Below are positions 20,262-29,247 of a stretch of DNA of 64,000 bases, piece by piece. The translations under genes and the position numbers were made by a program. The stretch spans positions 248,001 through 312,000 of the forward strand of contig VRMN01000004.1 of NCBI GenBank assembly GCA_008690995.1, given 5' to 3'. The first letter of the stretch is position 1, and each line of letters opens with the position of its first letter. Origin of the DNA: Porphyridium purpureum (lineage: Eukaryota; Rhodophyta; Bangiophyceae; Porphyridiales; Porphyridiaceae). The notes under the pieces are model-generated. The model worked only from the letters and a program-made list of their open reading frames with translations, made no database searches and had not been told where the DNA came from.

Positions 20262-20365
20262 ACGGGTACCCGCGTGGGCACGTTATTGAGCCAAACATTT
20301 CATATCGCTCGGAAGTTTCAGTCATGCGCGCCGGATCTGTTGCGTCTGTGATCAGCGCGTGCGCG

Positions 20366-21262
20366 TCATTCGTCGTCTGCTGTGGAAGAGATGACAGCTT
20401 GTATAAGATCTTCTGGTTCCGAGAGAATACTTGCACTTGCTTGCGTACGCAGAGATGCTCGCAGATGTCGATGCTCAGGTGTCTGTGGGCTTGACTGTGG
20501 CGGTGTCGCAACGAAAATGGTGGGCCCTCTGTCACGGCTATCTCCACCCGGCAACCGGTCAGCTGGTACCAGACGTTGTTGGACAACTTCGGATTGAACC
20601 AGGTGGTCAACACCGCCGTACTCTTGTAGGCATGTGTGAACAGCATACGCGTCCAACGCGAACACCGGCGGTTCTGCCCAGCGATACTTTCTGCGGCCGT
20701 ACGGCAAGGCTTGTCCACCAGTATCTTTCTTGAACAGCTTGCTGGCCGTCCACTGATGTTGAAGCTGACACCACGCCAGCCACATGCGCTCGTCCAATTC
20801 GGGTACCCGTAACGGTCCATCCTCAGGGTACAACGCGGTCTCGAAGACTGTCACCGAAAGCGCGGCACATTCTAGTGCGAGTTCCCAGAATTCAAACGCG
20901 TATACCAAACGCCTGTACTCAATGTCATCTACCGACGCGATGCTGCCTTCCCCGAATGGCTTATCATTGAGGATTCTTCCATGATACTGGGGGTACCCCT
21001 GGTAACTGCGATTCGGAGCCTGCAAGCGCGCAATGTCGTACCCTGGTACTTTGTCCAGGATATCCTTGAAGCGCATACGCCACATCTGTCGCGCGACCGC
21101 TCTTGTACAGTCCGAGAATATCGTCCAGTCTCTCTCCGTTAAGCGATAGAAGTCACGCACCGCTGGTATGGAATAAGCGCGTACGCGAGGCAGAAACGAC
21201 CCGACCAAGCCGCGGTCCCATGCCCAATAGTGCGTGGACAACAGAGCCGGATCAACATCCAT
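20366..21262 (-). CDS. Element A accessory protein, copy 1 of a paralogous pair
   Basis: 298 residues from ATG 21262; the open frame continues upstream without a further ATG, so a spliced upstream exon is possible. Helical, rich in Trp and Tyr: HYWAWDRGLVGSFLPR, DFYRLTERDWTIFSDC, FKDILDKVPGYDIARLQ, then MWLAWCQLQHQWTASKLFKK. That last block aligns with WYAWCMFNHAYASSHAFEK in the neighbouring plus-strand gene at about 22117-22175, giving roughly ten identities in 22 positions. The C-terminus is Ser/Pro-rich. No known domain recognised. It shares a short gap with the convergent PWWP-like gene (stops about 100 bases apart). Confidence 0.5.
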   Translation of the reverse strand: MDVDPALLSTHYWAWDRGLVGSFLPRVRAYSIPAVRDFYRLTERDWTIFSDCTRAVARQMWRMRFKDILDKVPGYDIARLQAPNRSYQGYPQYHGRILNDKPFGEGSIASVDDIEYRRLVYAFEFWELALECAALSVTVFETALYPEDGPLRVPELDERMWLAWCQLQHQWTASKLFKKDTGGQALPYGRRKYRWAEPPVFALDAYAVHTCLQEYGGVDHLVQSEVVQQRLVPADRLPGGDSRDRGPTIFVATPPQSSPQTPEHRHLRASLRTQASASILSEPEDLIQAVISSTADDE

Positions 21263-21785
21263 TTCGTGCTCCGTCCAATTGGCGTGCGCCCTTTTCCCCG
21301 AAACCCCAATATCCTGCTTCCTGCCCTCTTCCCCGAAACTCCAACAACATGCTTCCCACCCTCCCGTTTCCAAAGCCTCGTCACATGCGCACGTACGTGT
21401 CTGCGCTTTCTGTCGCACCCTCGACGGCCGCACCGATTGCTCGCAAGCATTTGAACATCGGCGACACAGACATTGGAGTTCATGCGCAGAGTATTTACAT
21501 GTTCAAGCAGAGGCGAGTGCGTGAGTGAAGCATTTCGTGTACGCGAAAGGAATGGCGGTGCACAGGCTGGTACGCGTACGCGACACTTGACAATCTGACA
21601 GGATGGCAGAGCGTGCGCTGGACAGCCCTAGGCGGCGGGATGTATCGGTTGGAGTCGCGCGCCGAGAGCTCATCGACCTGCAGAGCAAGCAGCGCGGTGT
21701 CGGATACGACCGGGAGCTCCAGCGGCTCGTAATGGGTGAGCCGCTCTCGTACGAGGAATAGACGGTTTTGCACCGGGTAACAGCC
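21263..21785. other. Region between the divergent paralogous genes of element A
   Basis: About 520 bases. A short plus-strand frame from 21602 (RRELIDLQSKQ...GYDRELQRL) resembles FKDILDKVPGYDIARLQ of copy 1, so the 5' part of copy 2 may extend into this region in another frame or exon. Confidence 0.4.
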
Positions 21786-23972
21786 ATGCACTTCATCTTC
21801 AGTAGGTACAACACGATGCATGGCTCGGATCTTGCATACGCCCAAAAGCTGCAAGTTCAGTACGCTGGTTCCGGGCACCTGCGTACTCCTGAATTGGGCT
21901 GCGGCTGGCCGCACGGCAGACGAGCACGAGGCGCAGTACGCCATTATCCCGAGAAGACCTCGGCGTACTGGATTTGGTCGCTCGCACGAGTCTGTGCACG
22001 GCGTGCCGTACGGCGAGATTTGCGTTTGCGTGGCGTCGACGTCGACGACGCAGATGCTGCGTCGAATTTCTCGAACGAGTACGACCTGGAACCAGTCGAA
22101 AAGGAGAATATCCTTTGGTACGCGTGGTGCATGTTCAATCACGCGTACGCGTCAAGTCACGCCTTTGAGAAGGTCGATCCAGGTACCAGGGAGCAGCCAT
22201 TCTGTGACACACCGTTAGGCTCTCCGTTGCAATTGAGTGCGGTACCGCTTTCGTATTCAACTATGTGGATGCCGCGACTTATTGCAGACTATGCCGTACG
22301 GCCCACAGATCCCGAATGGATTGTGCTGGTCCTCAACCGGTTCGTCGCACAGGCCGACATCACGAACGTGGTCGAGCCGCAATTGGGCGACCTGGCCAAC
22401 CCAACGTACGTCCGTGAACTCCAGAGACAGCCTCTGGACCCAGGCGAAGGATCGTTGAGGCTCGTACGTGCATAGCTGCGCATGGAGCGTAGCCTGCAGG
22501 CGTTTCAAACGCGGGAGGCTGAGGTACCTCTGCATGGGAGCACACACGTGGTGGATCTCTTCGAGCCTCAGGGCCATGAGACGGCGATCGGCGAGCAACA
22601 GCCAACGGAAGGATGGCCGTCTTTTCAGACGTTCCTGCCGCACGGCTACTTTGATGCTCTGGGCTTGTACAAGGGACCAGAAGACATGCGCAACGTGCGC
22701 GGCTTCAGCGATACCGCTAATCATCCAAGTGCTCTCTTTCGGACGCGCGACAGATTCGCAGAAGAAGGCAGGATGGCGGCGACAGGTGCGTACCAGCCGA
22801 GCCTCCGCCTCGCGCACGCGCTTTCAGAGTCAGGAGCACAGGAACGCGTACGCGACAATACACAAGATGTCCCAGACATCGATTACGGGACTGAGTGGGG
22901 CGAGATCCCTTGAAAGCGAGCCGCGGCGACTGCGGGGCCTGTCGATGCAGCACGTCGTACGACAGATGGCGAAGGGAGTCCACGCATTCCACGATTCCGA
23001 AGAGCTTCTGAGTTTGGTCACGATGACCAACGGGACCCGAAGATTCGCCGTACGGTAACTACGGGAGTTCCTGTGCAGGCACGCGCACAGCATATGCATG
23101 CTTTTCCTCCGCGGACGCCTGGATCCGTGCGGCGCCCAGAAAATGAGGGCGTAGTTGAGGTACCTTCCTGGGGTTACCAGGCATCCGCGCGTAGGCCGAG
23201 GCCCATGTATGATGAACGCGTGCGCGTTTCGCAGGGCACCGAACCGTTTTATCGTCATGTTTTGAGACCCGTACTATCGCCTGGGGTACCCCCTCTGTAT
23301 GGACAGGGCTCAAGGCCGTACGATGAGCCCGTCGAGTGGCCATACGAAAGATGGCCTGCACCAGTGCAGGCCCAAGACTATGCGGTGCCCTTTGCAAGCA
23401 CGCGTGCACCGATGTATGCACCTGTTCGTGCACGCGCATTGCATGAAGTACCAGATGAGACTGCGCTTTGGGAAGCATTGCAGCGGCAAGAGTATGATCC
23501 GCATGCACGGACGTACGTCAGATCTCCAGGCACCTGGCATGAAGCAGGTGCTTCTTCGCACATGCCTCCTGGAGGATGGCCCCAACCCGCACGGGCGCCT
23601 GCCGCGTACGAAAGGTCTTTCGGGTACGACAGGCCTCCTCGCTACGAGAGACCTTGGCCAGCGCAACGTGTACACGAGAATCCGGTTGGGTACGACAGTT
23701 CATCCTTTCCATTGCGCTTTCGTGTACACGATGTTCCCACCGGGTATGAAAGGCAGCATCTGCCCCCCCTGCATACGGACGTGAACCAGCCGGATAAACG
23801 CACGTGCATGACGCTTCGGGTCATTCGTTTCACGGTAGCGTCTCTGATTTACCATCGGGTCAGCCGACAGACGAACAGATGTACATCAATCCAGAGCATG
23901 AGCCGGAAGCGTATGACCCTGCGAGCTGGAGCTTGCACTAGTTGTGAGCTGTACAGCATGTGCTTGCTGTAG
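21786..23972 (+). pseudogene. Element A accessory protein, copy 2 (interrupted) with Pro/Tyr/Arg-rich tail
   Basis: Three consecutive open stretches in the same frame (to 22475, 22482-22913 and 23073-23972) are separated by stop codons. The first contains WYAWCMFNHAYASSHAFEKVDPG and a following LIADYAVRP block, homologous to copy 1 at 20366-21262. The last is low-complexity, with repeated PRYERP, GYDRPP and YEP-like words. Because the frame stays open for long stretches between the stops, this is either a recently damaged gene or a gene with introns I cannot define. No known domain recognised. Copies 1 and 2 are head to head. Confidence 0.4.
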
Positions 23973-24029
23973 ACGCTGCCCAGAGATGTTTGTTGTCGAA
24001 TAAACGACGTACGTCCTTGTTTCCACACT

Positions 24030-27000
24030 TTACGCCCACAACTCTATACCATCGAATATATCGGGTCGTAGAATGAACCACCACCTAGCAGGTACCTGTT
24101 CATCAACACCTGCACGCCCAATACCACAGCGCGAAGCGCATTGAGATGAAGAAGCATACGCTTCACCTGGATCAAGAGCGGTACCGCTATTGTAAGTATC
24201 CAGAAAGGCTGTAATCTTGCAACGGAGCTGCGACGCAAGCACAATTTTGACTTCATCGTCTTCACGTACGTGATCAAAAATGCCTCGTAAGTGTGTACAT
24301 GCTGTCGCGCCACCACGGCTCCGAGGCACACGCTCTACTTTCAAGTGTCGTACGATGGCGATATCCTGTACAGACGGCATACCCTGCACAGGGTCCCGTG
24401 GTAATACTCCTTTCGTCTGGATTGGATGTACATCAACGTCGATTGTCCCAATCAAGACGAGACGGGCATATCGAAGACGCTGACGTACGTCATCCCAATA
24501 CTGAATAAAGTCATACCTTTCCTTGCCGTAGTAGTCCCAGTACGCAACAAAGCGCTCACTCTGCATGTTCGCATGGTTGTGCCGCACGGCGATACGAGGC
24601 GTATAGCACACCTTATACTCTTGCTCGTACGAGTTTTGCATTTCATCCGACATCCATGTGCGCCGACCCTTCTGAACGTGATGCGTAAGTGAGTCCCACA
24701 CCGTGACTGCTTCTTTCATGGTCGATCTACATCCAACTGACGCTGAGACCGTGTGTGTAGTGCTTGGAAACGAAGGCATCGCCGTCACTTGAAAAGACCA
24801 TTCATCTGTCGATCGCGCACGGACACAGGTCCAGGAGTAGACAATCCCTTCCGGCCACGACCCCGTGCATACCACATCTTCCGGTACTGGAGCTGCTCTA
24901 AACTCTAAAGGATGTGTCGGTTCACCGATTCCATGGTCGTGCGACATTGACGGGATGCGCTCTGCCGGATCTAAAAGTAAGCTACTGATGTCTGCAAGAT
25001 CGAATCGCTCATGCTGTTCAAGCATGTATCTATGCGGTACCGCCAGATTTACGCCAGCCACTTTTCTGTGCACCCTTTTGCATATGCGCATGAGAGACTC
25101 GCTTGTACAAGTGTCGTGTAATCGCTTGCGCCCGAACTCCTCCAGATCTTTGCACAGATGCAAGAGCGCATGAAGTTTTGGCGCATCCCAAACAATTCCC
25201 GTCAAGTACTTGAGCTGCTGTATCTTATCCATGAGACTCGATACTAGATCTCTTCCTTCACGTACGTGTGCATCTGTTGGTCGAGCAAGACACATCTTCG
25301 CGTACACGGATAAGGCTTGACAACACGTGATAAGATACACTGCTTTCCAGGCAGGGCCCATGGTCTTGTAATATCCATCGCAGGCGACAGCCACAATGAC
25401 TTGTACAAGTAGTCCTGGCGAGTACTTATTCTCCACCATCTTGGACAACTGCTCGAACGGATTTGGCGTACGTCGGATCGGAATGTATACTCCGGAAGAA
25501 CGTGATAGACGCTCACGATCTTGTACCGTGCTGATTACAACCAAGTACTTGCCCAATGCAGAGTTACGAATGCGTGTAATGTTGTCAGCCGTTCGGCGTC
25601 CACCACTTATCTTTCGGCGTTTCTTTTGTCGTGTGGTACCACCATCATCACCGTCACTCGTTTCCGAGGAGGTGATCTCGTCACTGTCAATTTCCATATC
25701 TTGCCCGAACCCAGACGCGTCGAGTTGCGCCACGGAAGCTGTTCCGCGTATGCGTCTTTCTTGTGCGTACCGGTCCAGAATGTACAAGGCTATGTTTGCC
25801 AGTTGACGGAGTATTCCAAGCTTGAAGCCATGCATCCAGTCCACACCAACGAGTGCAAAGAGACCGCGTTTATCCCAACGATTGAGGTACCTCGCTTTTG
25901 CACCTGGAATATGGCGTATATTATATTTTGCACGCTGCCTGGCAGCACCTCCGCCCGACTGCTCAGCTATCGCAAACATGGGCTCTTCTTCGCGGTACTC
26001 AAAGCTCGTGTACGCGTTGAATGCCTCAGATCCAGGAACAAGACATACTTGACAGGGCCGCTCCTGAGTCATACGCGAGTTCAACGTAACACTGATGGTC
26101 GCAACCATGGGCATATCGCACGCGAATCTGAACAGAACTGGGAGCCATTTGATCATGGACCCATTGCACCGTACGGCCAAAGCGTGACGCTGCAAAGCGG
26201 TCGGCTCCGACAATGTCATAAATGGATCAAGCAAGAACTGTAGCACACTGTGCATGACACAAGGAGTATCATCCGTCGCTTTGCCCGCATCCGGTAGAAC
26301 TGGCGCGTACGCGATCACACGCGGCTCAAGAGGTCCATCGTGCATGTACCTATGCACGAGGTACAACGAGATGGGAGTGAGCGAATGAATTCCGTTTGCT
26401 CGCATCTGAGCACCATCAATGCAAACCATGACAGGCACCAGCATGATATCGGGCGGTACCGCTTCACGTATACGGCGCAAGTGCGCAGCATTCTGCGCAT
26501 GCGTTAATACAGTCTCGCCGCGCTCATTTGTTATGTGTGCAACCTCAAATGCTTGGTCGCCATAGCGATGCAATGCAACAACAAGCTCTCGCGCAATCAA
26601 AACCATGGGGTCGCGGTACCGCAAATCCACGCACAGTGTCTTTCCTGCACATGCAACGGAAAGTTGTTTGATGTGCACCGGCATCTTCGCGAGTCCAACG
26701 CGCTGCAAAATATTTCCGCTCAAAAATCCTTTCCTGTGTAGTGGCCGGTCACGTACATGAGTCTGACTGCGAGTGAACCAGGTCTTCAAGGCCGCTCTAC
26801 AGCGGGCACTCAGCACGTACTTGCACATGATATGCTCGAACTCCAACTCAATAAGAGGTATCCCACTGATTTCTTTTTCCGCGTACGCGGACAACAGTGC
26901 CTGTATACTCTCCGTTGTCTGCTGTGCCGAGTACCCCACGGCATCCGCGGCTAACATGGGCATCGCTTCACGCACATGAGGTGCCTCTTCTTGCGTGCCA

Positions 27001-27317
27001 GCAGCGATTTCCTGTACACATTCCGAGTCCTGATCAGCCCAATATTCCACCGCGTGCGCGAAGCCTGCGTCCGTGTCTTGGCTCGCTCCACTCAGAGTCG
27101 ATTGTCCGTCCGACTCAGTGCACTCCGCGACCGCGTTTGCGGAAGCAACGACGGGGTGCCCCATGTCAATAGCGCTCTGACCATCAGGGCATGCCACGAT
27201 TCGTACCGGAACCCTGCAATGGCCCACGTGCGCTGCAAGACTCTGACGGATGGTAAATCCGAGCTGCAGCATGGACTTCCCACAAATTGGGCAGTGCTCC
27301 TGCATTTCTCCAGTCAT
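24030..27317 (-). CDS. Element A transposase (CACTA/Plavaka-like DDE)
   Basis: 1095 residues, ATG 27317, uninterrupted. The N-terminus has a zinc-finger-like Cys/His set (C9, C12, H30, H33 or C34). The catalytic core shows VPVMVCIDGAQM (Asp about 301), ACDMPMVATISV (Asp about 401) followed by PCQVC (422-425), and ALVGVDWMHGF (Asp about 493). This arrangement, with an Asp-x-Pro block then a CxxC pair and a later D-x-x-H block, is that of CACTA/Plavaka (CMC) transposases. An acidic Ser/Asp stretch (MEIDSDEITSSETSDGDD) with a basic KKRRK stretch follows. The C-terminal domain has RYDFIQYWDD and WWFILRPDIFDG, also seen in the element B enzyme. It sits about 800 bases from the right end of element A. 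The third acidic catalytic residue was not assigned. Confidence 0.75.
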   Translation of the reverse strand: MTGEMQEHCPICGKSMLQLGFTIRQSLAAHVGHCRVPVRIVACPDGQSAIDMGHPVVASANAVAECTESDGQSTLSGASQDTDAGFAHAVEYWADQDSECVQEIAAGTQEEAPHVREAMPMLAADAVGYSAQQTTESIQALLSAYAEKEISGIPLIELEFEHIMCKYVLSARCRAALKTWFTRSQTHVRDRPLHRKGFLSGNILQRVGLAKMPVHIKQLSVACAGKTLCVDLRYRDPMVLIARELVVALHRYGDQAFEVAHITNERGETVLTHAQNAAHLRRIREAVPPDIMLVPVMVCIDGAQMRANGIHSLTPISLYLVHRYMHDGPLEPRVIAYAPVLPDAGKATDDTPCVMHSVLQFLLDPFMTLSEPTALQRHALAVRCNGSMIKWLPVLFRFACDMPMVATISVTLNSRMTQERPCQVCLVPGSEAFNAYTSFEYREEEPMFAIAEQSGGGAARQRAKYNIRHIPGAKARYLNRWDKRGLFALVGVDWMHGFKLGILRQLANIALYILDRYAQERRIRGTASVAQLDASGFGQDMEIDSDEITSSETSDGDDGGTTRQKKRRKISGGRRTADNITRIRNSALGKYLVVISTVQDRERLSRSSGVYIPIRRTPNPFEQLSKMVENKYSPGLLVQVIVAVACDGYYKTMGPAWKAVYLITCCQALSVYAKMCLARPTDAHVREGRDLVSSLMDKIQQLKYLTGIVWDAPKLHALLHLCKDLEEFGRKRLHDTCTSESLMRICKRVHRKVAGVNLAVPHRYMLEQHERFDLADISSLLLDPAERIPSMSHDHGIGEPTHPLEFRAAPVPEDVVCTGSWPEGIVYSWTCVRARSTDEWSFQVTAMPSFPSTTHTVSASVGCRSTMKEAVTVWDSLTHHVQKGRRTWMSDEMQNSYEQEYKVCYTPRIAVRHNHANMQSERFVAYWDYYGKERYDFIQYWDDVRQRLRYARLVLIGTIDVDVHPIQTKGVLPRDPVQGMPSVQDIAIVRHLKVERVPRSRGGATACTHLRGIFDHVREDDEVKIVLASQLRCKITAFLDTYNSGTALDPGEAYASSSQCASRCGIGRAGVDEQVPARWWFILRPDIFDGIELWA

Positions 27318-28125
27318 TGCAGTGCTGCTTCACTTGGATGTTGCGTCTGTGTCTGGATGCTCTTACGCAATTAGAACGTGAACACGTGATCCACAGAATC
27401 GGTACCGGAACGAGTTGACGAATGCCGACAGATTCTTTAACCACACCAAATGCCACGGCGCCAACTTTGTTTCGCACGTCAAACCTTCCTAGACCTTTCC
27501 CGGAAACCATCTATAAGCGTTCGTCCTTTCAAATTTCAAGTTTAAGTGCATCACCCTACATACGTACACCGCAGTTTATATACTTACATTGCACGGGTGC
27601 ATTATGTGTCGCGCATTTTATACGTATATGATGGTATATCTGTGTACATTATATCAGTACATTCTATCTGCACCACCTTCTTTGTGTTCATCGCGATGTA
27701 AATTTTGTAGCGTACTACCCTACATACGTACACCGAAGTGTATATATGTACAATACATGGGTTCATTTTGTAGTATGCATTATATGTTTGTATAAGGAGT
27801 TACATATGTACATTGTATGAGTACATTGTACGTGCTGCCTTAAATGGGTACGTAGTGGTTTACATCTTGCAAGTCGTCGCATTGTACATGTCCATAAAGA
27901 AGTATATGTGTACTATAAGCCGTGTATATGTGAGACTCGCCTTATATCGGTACATGGACATACTGTACGGAAACAAGGTATGGATATACGGCGACCATGT
28001 ACGAATATAATATTCTTCGCCTTACATCGGTACATGTTCGCCGTATAGTGGTACATTTCGCCTTATATAGGTGAAAATGTGCCTTATATACTGCAAATCC
28101 TCAAAATAAAAGACACAGACTGATG
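27318..28125. repeat. Right subterminal repeats and inverted repeat of element A
   Basis: Highly AT-rich. ACCCTACATACGTACACCG occurs at about 27553 and again about 164 bases later near 27717. Closer to the end are several words of the type CGCCTTATATCGGTACATG and CGCCTTATATAGGTGAAAATG, whose reverse complements match the left end. Ends with the 14-base TIR at 28112-28125. No gene seen. Confidence 0.65.
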
Positions 28126-28890
28126 GCTGCTTCGAAAGTGCTGCCTTCTTGGTCAGTAGTTTGCCGCTTCGTATTTTCTTTCACCCATATGAAGCCATGG
28201 TTCTCTAAATCGCGGCGTTTCTGAAGCTTCTCTTTGCCCTGCAACATGCGCACGTACCTATCTGCACTCACTCTGCGTTCACCAATGTGCAAACACAAAC
28301 GTTTACAGCTCAAAATTTTGCCCCAGATCATGATGCTTCCCCAGCAGTATAATTAGACCAGCACGAATGAGTATCGTCCACCTCATTTGACCATGCGGCG
28401 TGAAAGACATCTGAGCACATCGAAATCGAACCTTTTCTTGTCAGAAGAAAGAATCTTCTTTCACTTTTCACGAAACGACGTTTGAGCTCTGGCACAATCA
28501 AGTCTTGCTAGCTTTCGGTCGAGTGTCAAAAGACAGATTATTCACCACACGATGGAAGGTATATTGCTGGTGCATTGCGCTCCGGACTGTGGTCCATGAT
28601 GCAATTTTTGTTCCTCCGCAGGAGCAGATTCTCGGCTGGTAGTCACGCTTTTCGAAAAGCTCGCTCAAACTTTCACTATTCATGATCCTTTCGACAACGG
28701 CCGGCGTGAGCTTCGACGGGTTGGTGGAAGTGTACTTGAGACTGTATGCATCAGTACCTGCTGAGAAGCGGCGAATTGCGCTACCGGAGCGGTTTATCTT
28801 ACGCGATATTCCCTGCAGAGCGTCGCATGCTGCCTTGAAGGCCAAAATGGCTCTTTTTCCGCGCTCTGAGAGTCCGCATTTGCGTCGCAT
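28126..28890 (-). pseudogene. Tc1 transposase, N-terminal and central part
   Basis: ATG at 28890 opens a 130-residue frame (to 28498) with a paired-type helix-turn-helix: KCGLSERGKRAILAF, then GISRKINRSGSAIRRF, comparable to the Tc1 opening GLSxxERGxILAL. A second helix-turn-helix (LTPAVVERIM ... SWTTVRSAM) follows. Further down, at 28331-28126, the piece MIWGKILSCKRL ... SADRYVRMLQ matches the part of the Tc1 DDE domain before the second Asp (MVWGxIS ... YxxxL). The frame is not continuous between the two pieces and ends where element A is inserted. Start and domain order agree with the element's right end about 230 bases upstream. Decayed DNA transposon gene. Confidence 0.65.
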
Positions 28891-28988
28891 GGTACCTGGG
28901 CGATGGTGTCACACATGAGCGCACACGAAGATCAAAATTCGTGCCGCCTGTTCACGCGCAGCCTTGGATTGTCGCTGATATTGTTCCC

Positions 28989-29119
28989 GGTCCTATCCTT
29001 TTTGTGCTCGCTTTTCACTGTACCTGCAGTGGAGAACACCGCCTTACATAGTAAAACGATCGAATTTATTATAAAGTCCAGAAAAACTTGGGGGGGTCCT
29101 ATCCTATTTGTCCGCACTT
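28989..29119 (-). repeat. Right Tc1 terminal repeat with inner direct repeat
   Basis: Outer repeat at 29090-29119 and a diverged inner copy (GGTCCTATCC core) at about 28989-29010, about 100 bases further in. Mirrors the left end. Confidence 0.72.
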
Positions 29120-29134
29120 TACATGAACAATTGG

Positions 29135-29151
29135 GTACAGTGTAGTACAGT
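29135..29151. promoter_or_regulatory. Tandem GTACAGT motifs upstream of ARP4
   Basis: GTACAGT at 29135-29141 and 29145-29151, about 100 bases before the ARP4 ATG and only 14 bases outside the Tc1 end. Counterpart of the motif upstream of BZW. Confidence 0.4.
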
Positions 29152-29247
29152 GGGAGACAACCGCAGGCGGTGAGCGCGCCAAGAGCGAGGAGAACAGAGT
29201 TTGTGCAAAAGGTAGGTAGGTAGAGAGACAGTAAGAGAGAGAGAGAG

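Larger units (their letters stand above)
9981..28125. mobile_element. Element A: large multigene CACTA/Plavaka-like DNA transposon (contains a copia insertion)
   Basis: The ends carry a perfect 14-base inverted repeat, CATCAGTCTGTGTC at 9981-9994 and its reverse complement at 28112-28125. The outermost 2-3 bases may include a short target duplication (AT). Just inside both ends are AT-rich arrays with a shared word of the type TATATAAGGCGAAATGTAC. Without the copia insertion the element is about 12.4 kb. It encodes a 1095-residue transposase (24030-27317), a PWWP-like protein (19218-20261), a helical protein of unknown function (16869-18746), two mutually paralogous proteins (20366-21262 and 21786-23972) and a 64-base minisatellite. 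It sits inside a Tc1 element. The nearest relative in the window is element B. Confidence 0.75.
9537..29119 (-). mobile_element. Tc1/mariner-type transposon, split by a large nested insertion
   Basis: Outer layer of the nest. The left end AAGTGCGACCAG... (9537) and the right end, read inward on the minus strand, AAGTGCGGACAA... (29119) are imperfect inverted repeats that share GGATAGGACCCCCC. Both are flanked by TA (9535-9536 and 29120-29121), the target duplication of this superfamily. Without the inserted element A (9981-28125) the element is about 1.45 kb, the normal size for Tc1. Transposase-like sequence lies on the minus strand in both halves: the N-terminal and central parts on the right, and the C-terminal part on the left. 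It is inactive as it stands. Confidence 0.8.

Noticed and set aside
9981-28125. Element A as a Polinton/Maverick or other virus-like element
   Set aside because: Size and gene number suggested it, but there is no protein-primed polymerase, retroviral-type integrase, packaging ATPase, protease or capsid-like protein among its own genes; the transposase motifs and subterminal repeats fit CACTA/Plavaka.
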